From NCBI GenBank assembly GCA_029207755.1, contig JARCOQ010000016.1, positions 10,507,307 through 10,571,306 on the forward strand: DNA of 64,000 nt, in the 5' to 3' direction. The notes below the pieces were generated by a model. That model saw nothing but the letters and a program-made list of their open reading frames with translations. It was not told where the DNA came from and searched no databases. Below are positions 47,332 through 58,439 of the stretch, piece after piece. Position 1 is the stretch's first letter. Each line of letters opens with the position of its first letter. The stretch comes from Chamaea fasciata (Eukaryota; Chordata; Aves; Passeriformes; Sylviidae). A program made the position numbers and the translations under genes.

Positions 47332-50300
47332 TCAGTGCTGGCCGAGCTCCAGCGTGTCGGGCAGCTGCTCTGTGAAGGCCGTCTCCAGACGCAAAGTGCT
47401 GTAGTTGGGCGGGGGAGTCCTGGGCAGGGGGCTGTCCTGGGGCAGCGGCAGGCGCAGGGCGGTGGTGAAGGTGGGCAGGTCCTCGTCGATGCAGGCGGGG
47501 TTGTCGTGGCCCTGCCTCTCGGGGTCGCAGGCCCGCGGGGCCTTGCCCGAGCCGCCTCGCTGCCGGTCCCGCCACCACTTCTTTGCCTTCTGCCACTGGC
47601 GCCGCAGCACGATGGACAGCGAGTCGATGAAGAACACCTCCACGATCTCGATGACACACACCACCGAGCAGCTCATCCAGAGCCCCAGCTGGCCCCCGAA
47701 GTTGGACAGAAGGATGACAAGCTGGAAGACCAGAGAGCACAAGGTTAGACTCTGCAATGGACATGTGTCCATGGTGCCGTTACAGCAGGCAGGGAGACCG
47801 AGCCGAGGCACCCAGGGCTTGCCCAGCACTCCCAAATGTAGTGGGCCCATCTCTGCTGTTGTTCTCTCTGGCTCTGCTGCAGAAGGAGCTTGGAGCTGAG
47901 CTTGCTGTGGGTAGCCTGCAGGCTGCCCCTGCACAAGGCTCGGGGCTGGACAGGTAGAGACGTGGCCCGAGATAAGGGCTGGAAAGGGCAGGACCGGCCC
48001 AGAGGTGCGTATCTGAGATCAGCTTCCTGCCCCTGCCTGTGTGGGATTGCTCCCCTGGGCAGGTGAAAGCTTCCAGCCTGCGTGGGAGGAAGTGCTGTGT
48101 CTCCTGGGAGTAGGGACCAGCATGCTCACTCACCGTGTTGGCAGGATTCTCCGAAATGAATCTCTCGTTCAGGTCCTTGTAAAACACCATGAGGCTGGCA
48201 AGGTCTGTCCTGGGGAAACAGGAGGCAGGCAGAGGGTTTAGTAAAACAATAACATGAAACATACTGAAAAACTATGCAAATAACCAGTTGGACCAGTAGG
48301 GCTGGGCTGCTCCAAGGGAGCTTTTTCCCCAATTGCCATCATTAGGGCTGCCCAGATCGTATCAGAGCTGGAGGTGCGAGGCAGGAACACACAGGGGGAC
48401 TTACTTGTTCAGCTTCTTGTTGAGTTTTTGCCCTTTGTCCCAAGAGAGAACTCGGAGCATCCAGTCCTGGGGAACAGACAGAAAATGCAATTCTAGCTGC
48501 AAGTTCTTGTGCAGAGACCCTTGGGAAGGGACTTATGCTCCACACCTACCATGAGAACCAGAACTGAGTGTGTGAGAGGCTGAGCCCACGGGATCCCCCA
48601 AGACAAATTTCAGATTAATGGTGAACTCCTGGAGGGGGAGTTCCTGAGCTGGAAACTACAGACTAGTCTCTGGGAGCAGCATCACTGAATGCTACTGACT
48701 ACCCTAGGGCCTCCTGCTTTTGTGCTGAGCCTCTGGGGTTACTCAATGCCTTGTGCTAGGCTGCTGTTCTGGTGCAGTGCAACTGGGAACTCACCTCTGA
48801 CACGGTGGATGGCCACTGAGCAATGCTGGTGGTGAGCGCCCACTCCTTGAAGCTGCAGAGAGAGGCAGGATGTCACTTGTGAGCTCCGACTCCCACACAC
48901 ACTTTACCTCTGGCTGTGGCAAGGACTCACCTGCAGGCATCTTTGCAGATCTGCTGGCAGCCCAGCTGCTCCTTCACAAACTTTTCGTGCAGTCTGTAGT
49001 AGCAGTACACTGCAGGGGAGGAATAGGATGTGTGTGAGAAGCCAGACATAAAACCTGCTACTTGGGCTGGAGTGGGATATCTGGGGTATAGCTGGCCTTT
49101 GTGGCCATTGCCTACATGGTGGGGATAAAAAGATCTACCCTATAAATATTGCAAAAGACTCTTGAGAAGTGGGTGTCACTTGATATGGGCTTGGAAACTG
49201 CCACACCTGGTCAAGCCCTCCACTCGACTGTTATGTGGTGGGCACAGGTGACAAGCCACCAGGGGAAGTTTCACAAACCAGCCAGTGTGAGCAAGGGAGG
49301 CACTTCTGGCTCTGGGTGTGGGGGCTTAAGTGGGTTAAGGCAGATTTGCCTCATCCCAGCAGGCTGGGTGTGCAGCAGCTGTGACAGGGACACTGGGGTG
49401 CAGGGCGGGTACAGGGGGCTGTGTGACAGGGACACTGGGGCGCAGGGTGGGTACAGGGGGCTGTGTGACAGGGACACTGGGGCGCAGGGTGGGTACAGGG
49501 GGCTGTGTGACAGGGACACTGGGGTTCAGGGGGCTGTGTGACAGGGACATGGGGGATGCAAAGGGCTGTGTGACTGGCATGCTGGGGGTGCAGGGGCTGT
49601 GTGATGGGTTGGTGCTGCAGGGGACAGGACTGGCAGCTGAGTGCAGTGCCAGAAGTGTTCCAATACTAACTCCAGTTTGGGTTCTTCTTGTAGTTGCAGT
49701 ACTCGGCCCCAGCGGGTAAGGGCTGTGCGTACTGGGCACAGCCACATGAGTCCACCATGGCCTTCTGGAAGCAGGAGTGCAGGCAGATCTGGGGAGAAAA
49801 AACAGAGCTGGGGGCTAAGAGGCAGCAACAAGTTCCAGGCTCCTGTGCACCTAAAAACGTCCTGCTGATTGACAACAGCAGTGGGATGGAACCCTGTTTC
49901 CCTGGGCCTTCAGGCTCTGCTGTGAGTGAATACAAACAGGTGGAAAGTACGGTGGAGGGTTGAGGCTCTACTGCAAAAAATAAGAATATAATCTTCCTGG
50001 AGGATTACATATATGGAGGTTTTATGAATGCCCCCACTTCCCCTATAGCCACCAAAAGCTTCAGTGTTGCAGCTGCTCTTTACAGAGTCAAGGAGAGGGT
50101 TTTAGGCCTGCCATGGCACGTGGCCCATGAATCATTAAGTAGGTGTGGGAAGTGACTCACAGCAGCAAACGTTCACAGCTTCCACCAAACCCTGCTGGTG
50201 CCTACTGGGAGAGGTGAAGCTGGGAGGATTAATAAGGCAGCAGAACTGTGGTTTGTGCTAAAACACTGGGACATGCAGGAACAGAACTTCTCTTTTAAAT

Positions 50301-53300
50301 CCCAGTCAAGCCTTTTGGTCCCAGTCCCAGCCCTCCTGAACACTGAGTTTCGGTGAAGTACTGTTATTAAAAACCTGAGATAATGTCTGGGTGATCCTAC
50401 CTGGCCCTACACTACAACAGATTTCCTATTTCCCATAAAACAGAAATTCAGCCTAGACCTGGGCTTTGCAGCAGGCAGCAGCTAATGTAAGTACAATTCT
50501 TCAGGTGGAGGGTGCCAGAACAACTGACACTCTCCAAGAGGACCCAATTACGGAAACCATGCAAAATTAGTGGAAACTTACTCTGTAAACAAACATCCTG
50601 CTATCTGGATACTGATTAGATGGTTTCTGTTATTCTTGGAGTCCTAAAGGTCACAATTTCTGGCTTCAAGGGTTACTAAGCTGCAACCTTTACTTGGCCA
50701 ATATTTTCCAGTCCCACATTGCTTGAAAATTGCCTAATGAGCTCATGTTCTCTCTTTATCTGACAGGGTGCCTGAGGGAACTTCAAACAGCAACCACTTA
50801 GGAATAAAAGTTGGATTTTAAGAAGTGCCATTGTATTTTACATCAGTGGTAAAAGCAACAACCCTGTGCTCGGATTTCTCCCAGTCGTGGGTCCTGAACC
50901 ACAGACTGTTATAAAGCTTTTTATGCAGGTAGCTTTCAAGCAATTGATAAACCCAAATGTAATAGCTTTACCTGGAGTGAGTAGCTCTTGTTATAGAGAT
51001 TTTCCACGGGTATGTCAGCTCCTGTCTCTGTGCAGTCACTGTAGGGTTTGCTCAGCTTGCGAGACCGAGTCTGAGAAACAGAAAAGAACAAAACTTGTGT
51101 TTTTGGAGTTTGCAGAGAAATCAAAGGATTCAGTGACACGTTATCCCAGCTCTGAAACTGTAAGTGATAAGGCAGCTTTGAATAGAATGTTTACCTTTTG
51201 CTACCTAAAATGATTTGTCAATCCCTTGTCAAAACAAGGGTTTTTTTGTTTCTAATATCCATTTCCCAAAAAACTGTTCTGGTGGGATTCTCTGCTGTCT
51301 TCCTGGAAAACTTCTGCAGGAATGCAAGGTGGTGTAATCATAGCAGTGAGGATTTTTCAAAGCAGAGAAATCCATATGCATGTTCTCTCCTAGTCTTAGA
51401 GGCTGTGGGTCGTTTACTCTGAGTGTTTGTGTTCTGAGGGATGGGGTTGTTGGACGGGGGTTTTGGGTTATTTTCTGTGAGGATCCCCACCTGCCTGAGC
51501 TGTTGTTGCACTGGCTGCTCCTGTGCCATGGGTAAACAGCACTTGAAGCTCCACTAGAGCTCAACAGCACCTCTCTCAATCCACTTTAAATCAAATGTTT
51601 GTGTCTCCCTCAAACCTTTTTCCAGGTACTGCTTTGACCCTTCCTCTCAAATGCTAATGACTTTTCCTGTTCTCTGCCCAGAGCAAAGAGCTCTGACATG
51701 CCAAGGCTGTGCCTGCAAGCTCTGTGAAACCAGGGCTGAGAGCCCTCAAATTCCCGAAATCTGGTTCCAGCTGCATTGCCCACTTCCTGCAGACTCCCTT
51801 ACCCCCCTCAGCCCCTGCTATCTTTCTGCAGTAATTATCCACTTTACAATAGAGTGGCCTGAAACCACAAGAAACATCCATTTAAGAATCCATTCACCTG
51901 TCCTTCTCTACAGAATTTAAAATTAGAATTAAGAATTCTGTACAAAGGATCAATTTAGCAGGAACTTGGAAAGGCTCGTAGCCCCTAAGGCACTGAATGC
52001 AGCTCCTGAGGCCACACCTGATAGGAGCATACCTCACCACTTTGTCTACAGCAAGACAAGGCTCTGGGCCAGTTCTGTGCAAGTCAGGGCTTTTACAGAT
52101 GCTCAAATCTCTCTTTGGAGGGAAAGATGGGATTTTAGTTTTAGAGATGCATTACTTCTGAAAACTGACTGAAACCAGTTTTTAAATTCCACATACAATG
52201 TAGTGCCAAGACACTGCCTCAGTCTGCTCCTGGGGCTTCCAAGAGATGATCGAACCTTTGTATAGAATTATTTTGTTGCGGCTTATGCTCCTACAAAAGC
52301 TTACTTGTTCCTTCAGGTACTGAAATAATTTCCAAACTAAATATTTAATTAAAGCACTGTAACTCTGACCAAGCAATGCCTTGTTTGCATTCCAAACATC
52401 TTGGAATATTTTTGGAGGTGGGGGGCAGTCCTAGTACCCAGCAGAAGCACACGAGCAATAACCAGACACTGATGCTGTGTTCAGAGCCCAGCAAGCAGCA
52501 CCGTGTGGGACACAGCTGCCGTGTCCTCTTTTGTGACCTTGCCTGTGGGCACAAGGGTTGACCTGGCACCTCGGTGCTGCAGCCCTGTCTTGACAATCCC
52601 GACCCCCCACCACTCAGCAGGCGCTCTGGAGTTGTCCTTTCCCTGCAGGACAGCGATCCTCAGCTTTTGTTCTGAGACCAGGAATTGTGTCCAGCTTCTA
52701 TTTTGGCTGCCTCATTAGGATGCAATTGGATCCCTTCCTCATGACAAATCTTTTATCCACAGACATTAAGATGTGGCCAATCTTGTTTTTTGTACTACAG
52801 CAACAGTCCAAACCTGTTGTGCTAAGAACCTATTACATTAAATATTGAGACTCTGCCTTCCGTGACTGTCTCTGTACGGTGTGATGATGACAAAGAAAAG
52901 AGTCTTGTGAGACTTTGTGTCCTCACACCATGCCGGTTCCCAAACTTCTCAGTCGTGATTGACCAAGGAGTTGCTGCCACAGTTTTCCACACAGCTGGAA
53001 GACAGTTAACTATTTGCATTTTGTAAAACATCAGTCCTCTTTTAATGTCTTTTCTAATGCAGGGCTTATCACGATGGGCACACCCAGATAAGCAGGATGG
53101 CTGATGCTCCCGACCAGACCACCAGAAAGAAAGGCAGCGCTGAAGTGCTCACTTAACAGCCCATCCAGATGAAAGGGGACCTGGCAAAGCTTTCGCTGCT
53201 GTGCCGAAACCCCTTGGGCCAAATGCCTGCTCTGAACTACACCAAATGGGGAAAGGAGGAGCTGCAGCTCTCCTGGCCTTTGCTCACAGCTGGCAAGAGC

Positions 53301-56300
53301 AAAGCCACTGCCCACGAGGGTGTTTTTACTGCTGGGGTAGACAGAAAACCAGCAAAATGAGACTTACATTCGCAAAACAGTTCAAGGGGTTGTGCTGCCA
53401 CCATCCCTAAGGACCCGACCCCAACGTGGGACCCGAAGCTCCAGCTCTGGCTCCTCTGCCCCAGAACCCTCGTGGGATGAAACTCCCTGCTCATTGCTAA
53501 AGCCAAACGAGGCACTTGACAACACATTTCTGTGGTTGTGGATTTTGCTGTGAAAACAAAACCAAAAATCCCCTGGAAAGCCAAGGGGTGGAAGAAAAGG
53601 GAGAACAAACAATATCCCAGGCCGGTTTGGTTTATAGAGACCTGATTTTCCCACAGCCTCTTTTGTTCAGAAAAGTGCTATCACAGGATTTCCCCCAGGG
53701 CACTTCAGCCGCTGAGCTGGGAGGTATTTAAAGGCCTTCGAGTTGCTGGGTCTCTGAAATCACCCCATCAGTTCCTATCTACAGCTGTACCAAGGCAAAG
53801 GTGCACCTGAAAAGAACAAAAAAATTGTTGCCACTCACAAAGTGCATCCCTATGGAGGTGGCCGCTGCAGTCTCAATTTCCGTGCCAATGTCTTCAATGA
53901 AGGGATACTCGTTTTGGTCGTGGACGATGATCTTGGCTCCTGAGGATGTCACCAGGAAGGGGTTGTAGTCTGCCTCGTCGATGTACAGAACAACCTGCAA
54001 TCCTGAACCACACAGACAAGGCAGCAAGTTACACCAGGAGCCAGAGATACGTTTTCTAGTCAAGGAGGGCAGCACAGTTCATTTCATGTTATCTGGCCTT
54101 AAGTAGAACTGTAACAGCCAAGCACAGCCTCTGCCCAACCAGACCACAGCACCTGCAGCCAGTAACATCCCTTGGTGGTACTGACTACAACAAACAAATA
54201 ACATCTGCTGAGAACATCGCTGGAACTCACTTAAAAAGTTATATAACTGGGCAGCAGTAATTTCAGCTGGAAAACATTAGTGATGCAATGATATTATCTG
54301 TATTCTCAGGCAAGAGTTTGCACTAGTTCAAACAGGCATTTCCCCAATCAGCCTGTACATCTACAGCCAACACATCGCTCACGCTCCAGCAGGATCCAGT
54401 TTGCTGAACCACTTGTTATCAAACAGTTCCTCTGCAAACCAACAGGGAACACCACACATGTGCACAGTGCCCTGGAACACCCCACGTGTGCACAGACCCC
54501 TGGAACACCGCAGGTGTGCAGTGCCTGCTCACCGTACTCGCTGCCACCCGTGGAGGTGCTCAGGATGGTCCCGTTGTCGCCGCTGTTGAAGGTGTAGCAG
54601 TTGCCGTGGAGGGGGTGATGGAAACGAGTGAAGTGCCTGGAAAAAAAAACGAGTATCATGACATTGTTCCCTGTAGTTCTGTCTGGGAGAAAGGCAGCAC
54701 ATCTGGCTGCCTTTTGGCTTTGACAGAGACAGATCAGGACTGCATGGGGGGGTTTATTACTTCTTTTCAAGAAGTTTGTTTTGCTGAAAGATGTGGGTCT
54801 CTTTCTGAGTAACCTGAAACTACATGGCAGTATGATCTAGTTTAATATATCAGGAGATGGAAACTCGAGGAAGTTTTAATGTGGGAATGGGGGTTAATAG
54901 CATGGGGGAGGCAGATTCACAGAACTAGCAGTGGCTCCTGCTGGAATTCAGCAAATACCAAATATTCCATTCCTACATATTATGGGCTTGGAAATAAGCT
55001 GTTAAGGTGGCAGGAATTTTCTGTGCACTGACCTTTTGTCACAAGACAGGCCATCAAAGAAACATGTCAGTAGAAGGTCATCAGCAGAATAACTCAATTT
55101 TTCTTTAGTTTCCAGGGGAATTTGTGCCATGATGTTCATGTAATGCAGCTTGTACCACTCCTGGATAGCGTTAACACCCGAACTGAATGTGTACAGGGCA
55201 CACTCACTGCTGTTGTTCGCGTCACACTGGCAAGCACAAGAGGGAAAAAGCATTTCAGATGGACTGAAATCATGGATTCTACAAGGCAGGTGTAAATTAA
55301 GGATTGTACAAGGTACATCTGATAGTGTTTCTCTTCCACAGAAATAACCGTGTATGAAGTTACAGTGGGCATCAAAGACCTTTTATGCAGGGCTAAGTGA
55401 TAGGACCAAATATTTCAGGACCAAAAAAAAGGTCACAGATGACACTGACTCTATTTGGGAAGACTTCAGGAAAGTACTTCTCTTCCAGAGAGCTGGAGGT
55501 GAACCTGCAGCAGCCATGGGGGCTTGGGCAGAAGAGCAGACAGGGTGCTCTTCACCACTGTGCACCGAAAAGCCACCTGAGCAGGCAATAAAACCTGCCC
55601 GAGGGACAGTGACCCCAACACAGCCCTCTGCTACCCCACAGGGAACTCGCTGGCCAGGGCACAGTGACACTCACCAGCTGAAAGCCAATGATGTCATTGG
55701 AATCGCCCGAGTTCACGATGGACGAGTCCTTGTGAAAGACGCTTCCCTCTATTTTCCTCTTCTGCCCGCTGTGCAGGTCAGTTGCTGTCCTGGAGAAGTC
55801 CTCAACCTTCAGCAGAGGGATGTGCTGGAAGAAGTCACTCCCTGTGCTGTTCCAGTCATCCACTGACCGGCGCACCTTGGACTTGCCCTCAGAAAATCCA
55901 TAGAAAGTTTCCAAAGCCTTTTTTGTCTCTTTGTCCAATTCAGATAAATATTCTTTCATGGCACTGTACCTGCATGGAAGAGAACATGACCGTGACATCC
56001 CATCCCACCTCACGGCTCAGGTGCAGTGCTGTGCCTGCTGCACGTGGATGCCATGGCTTGGGACAGAATTCCCCGTGGAGGTCTCACTGCAGTTTCTCAC
56101 ATCAGTGAGGGCAGACAGTTATATCCATGGGGAGATCTTGGAGCAAGGACTTCGGGAAGCAGAGCAGACTGAACTAGAGAGAAAATTCTCCCAGGACTCT
56201 CAAGCTCCTTATGTTAAGAAGTCTGAGGAGGCAGAGTATGTGGAAATAAGACTTCATCTGTGAAGAGTAATCAAAGACCTGGGATCCCTGTGGGGTGGGA

Positions 56301-57277
56301 ATCTGGCAGTAGAACAGAGAGCAATGTAAAGCACGATTTGACAGGAGAAAAAGTATTGTTGATGGATCATGTCAAAATCTCCCATAAGGAAAGAAAGAAG
56401 CAAAAGAGGAGTGACAGACATCCCCTTTCCATCCCTTAGGAGATGATGTTGTTTGTAATCCTGGAACTTTGGTCTTGGGAAGAAGGGAATTTGAAGAGAA
56501 CCAAAGAGCGGACAGGGACTGTCTAGTGCAGAAAGCAGCATGAACCTAGCCGAGGTCAGCAGGCAGCAGTGAGGGGTGAGAGTGTAAACCACACGGCACA
56601 GAGCGGGATGTGGCACAGGGAAAACCCACGGTTGGGAAAGTGCTGACCAGCAGCACCGGGACCAGCTCGGGAAGGAGCCTGGCGCTGTGCTGACCTGCCC
56701 GCCTCCCGCCAGCTCCCAGAGCCTTACTTGTAGGGGTTGATGTTGCAGATGGTGACGGCAGGGAACGGCAGCTTCTGGAACTGGACGGTGACGGAGACCG
56801 AGGCGCTGTAGTAGTTCATGAGGAGCTCCGCGCACTGCCAGAGGATGAGCCCCACGGCGCTGAGGGTCAGCAGGATCCAGAGCAGGCGGCGCAGGCGGCC
56901 GCGGGACACCACGATGCGGCGGCAGCCGTGCGTGTTGGTGTTGAGGCAGTACCAGCGCATCAGCTCGCTCAGCGTGGGCGCCTGCGGGCCCCGCACCGGC
57001 AGCGTCCGCTTCAGCCGCGCCGTGATCTTCTTACCGGGAGCCCTGGGGGCCGCTGCGGGCGAACCGGGCACTGAGGGGGCGGCTGGGGGATCGGCGCCCG
57101 CCCCCCGCCCGGTGCCCCGCCACGCCGCGACCGCAGGGTCCTGTCCCGCCCGCCCCCCGGAGCCGTCACCCGGCATCCCACCCCTTTCCCGGTGTTTGTT
57201 CCCCGGAACGGCCGTCCCGGGGGGAATCGCGCTCGCCGCGCCTCACCTCGGCCACCCTCCGGGCCCGGCGGCGCCAT
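47332..57277 (-). CDS. SCNN1G: SCNN1G, epithelial sodium channel gamma subunit
   Basis: Gamma subunit of ENaC; channel activity rises when its loop is cleaved by proteases. Coding exons in transcript order: 57277-57247 (predicted), 57052-56728, 55969-55675, 55226-55033, 54636-54533, 54002-53839, 51070-50972, 49788-49671, 49009-48931, 48852-48795, 48466-48405, 48209-48134, 47721-47332. The total is 1995 nt, 664 residues; the human protein has 649. It contains LMRWYCLNTNTHG, TM1 near 67-87, a cysteine-rich loop (GNCYTFNSG, CGCAQY), TM2 with the gamma-type filter SCS near 552-554, and a PY motif (PPPNYSTL) near 638. The start is uncertain. The codon where family members have ATG (before APGKKI) is AGG here. 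The chosen start at 57277 has an ACCATGG context and a strong donor (GAG, then GTGAGG) and joins in frame. A contiguous start at 57176 is the alternative. Everything from exon 57052-56728 on is firm. Confidence 0.93.
49381..49610 (+). repeat. 42-bp tandem array in an SCNN1G intron
   Basis: Units of 42 bases beginning GTGACAGGGACACTGGGG start at 49381, 49423 and 49465. A 31-base shortened unit starts at 49507, and degenerate units run on to about 49610. The array lies in the intron between exons 49788-49671 and 49009-48931, within 60 bases of the donor of the former. Confidence 0.92.
51071..53838 (-). other. SCNN1G: SCNN1G intron between the exons at 53839-54002 and 50972-51070
   Basis: The largest SCNN1G intron (2.8 kb). 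I recognise no exon, RNA gene or clear transposon in it. Short open frames show no family similarity. Confidence 0.65.
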
Positions 57278-57857
57278 GGTCCGCTCCCCGTCCCGGCGCC
57301 GCAGCCGATGGGGCGGCGGGCGGCCGCCCCGGTACCTACCCCCGCTACCGCCCCGCCCCGAACCGCCCCGCCCCGCCCGCCCCGCCCTCCCCGCTCCACG
57401 GCCGCGCAGCGCCGCCCCACGGCGGCGACCGGGGCTGCGCGGGGTGCCCGCAGTAACGGGCCCGAGCGGGGCGGGCCCGGCCGGGCGGGTCCCGAGAGCG
57501 CGGCCGGAGCCCCCGGTGTGGGGCGCGGGCCCCGAGGGGCGGGGCCGGGGGTGGGACCAGAGCCGGACCGGGGGCGGGGCGTGGGCGGGGCCGGCCCCCG
57601 CCCTCCCGTGCCCGCCCCACGCCCGCACCCAAGATGGCGGCGCTGCGGCAGCGTCTGCCCGTCGCCAAGGTGGCGGCGCGGTCACGTGGAGGCGCGTCCC
57701 GCCCCGCCCGGTGCATGGCGGCGCCGTGAGGCGGCGGAGCCGCGGCCCGACCCGGCCCGGCGGGATGCGGCGGCCGCCGGGCTGAGCTCAGGGCCGAGCG
57801 CCGGGCGGGCTGAGCGGGCCGAGCGCCGGGCGGGGATGCGCGCTGCGCCGAGCCGCC
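57278..57857. promoter_or_regulatory. Shared CpG-island promoter between SCNN1G (-) and USP31 (+)
   Basis: The interval between the divergent start codons is under 0.6 kb and extremely GC- and CpG-rich; the island extends from about 57040 to 58520. It contains several GC boxes (GGGGCGGGGC type), a YY1-type AAGATGGCGGC at 57631-57641 with similar GGTGGCGGC and CATGGCGGC stretches nearby, and an E-box GTCACGTG at 57681-57688. No TATA box was seen. These features fit a bidirectional housekeeping-type promoter. If SCNN1G instead uses a distant non-coding exon, this would be mainly the USP31 promoter. Confidence 0.65.
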
Positions 57858-58439
57858 ATGTCGCGGGTGAGCGGCCCCGGGCCGGCCGGCAGCGCCAAGG
57901 AGAAGCGCTCCTTCAGCAAGCGGCTTTTCCGCGGGCGGGCGGCGGGCGGCGGCGCGGGCTCGGCCCCGACCGGCACCCCGGCCCCAGCGCCGTCCGGGCG
58001 GTCGCTCGGCGGGTTCATGAGCCGCGTGCTGAAGACCCTCTCCACGCTCTCGCACTACAGCAGCGAGCCCGAGCCCCGCGGCGCGCTCGCCCCGCGCCTG
58101 CCCCCGCCGCAGGCGACGGGCGGCCTGGGCAGCTGCTTCCCGCCGGGCCCGCCGCGCAGCCCCGAGCCCCCGCCGCGCCCCGCAGGCAGCTCCGAGGCCG
58201 TGCCCGGCGTGGCGGGGCTGCGCAACCACGGCAACACCTGCTTCATGAACGCCATCCTGCAGTGCCTCAGCAACACCGAGCTCTTCGCCGAGTTCCTGGC
58301 GCTGGAGCAGTTCCGCGGCGGGCCGCCCCCCGCCGACGGGCCGCCGCCCGCGCCCGGCGAGGTCACGGAGCAGCTGGCGCAGCTGGTGCGGGCGCTCTGG
58401 ACGCTCGAGTACACCCCGCAGCACAGCCGCGACTTCAAG
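57858..58439 (+). CDS. USP31: USP31, ubiquitin carboxyl-terminal hydrolase 31, exon 1
   Basis: Cysteine-protease deubiquitinase of the USP family. The start has an optimal GCCGCCATG context. The 194 visible codons end at CGCGACTTCAAG followed by the donor GTGAGC, in phase 0. The N-terminus is basic, then Pro/Gly/Ala-rich and low-complexity (KEKRSFSKRLFR, then SFMSRVLKTLS-like text). It leads into the USP catalytic Cys box GLRNHGNTCFMNAILQCLSN, with the nucleophile at residue 128, and then LAQLVRALWTLEYTPQHSRDFK. The His box and the rest of the catalytic domain are in downstream exons beyond 64000. USP31 rather than its relative USP43 is inferred from the sequence and from the position next to SCNN1G. 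Confidence 0.93.

Noticed and set aside
49381..49610. CRISPR-like look of regularly spaced repeats
   Set aside because: These are contiguous tandem units with no unique spacers, in a vertebrate intron. The same holds for the arrays at 22091-22504 and 7995-8129.
53031..53731. Overlapping short frames on both strands in an SCNN1G intron
   Set aside because: They have no family resemblance and no matching splice phases. They do not fit any missing ENaC exon, since exon phases close without them.
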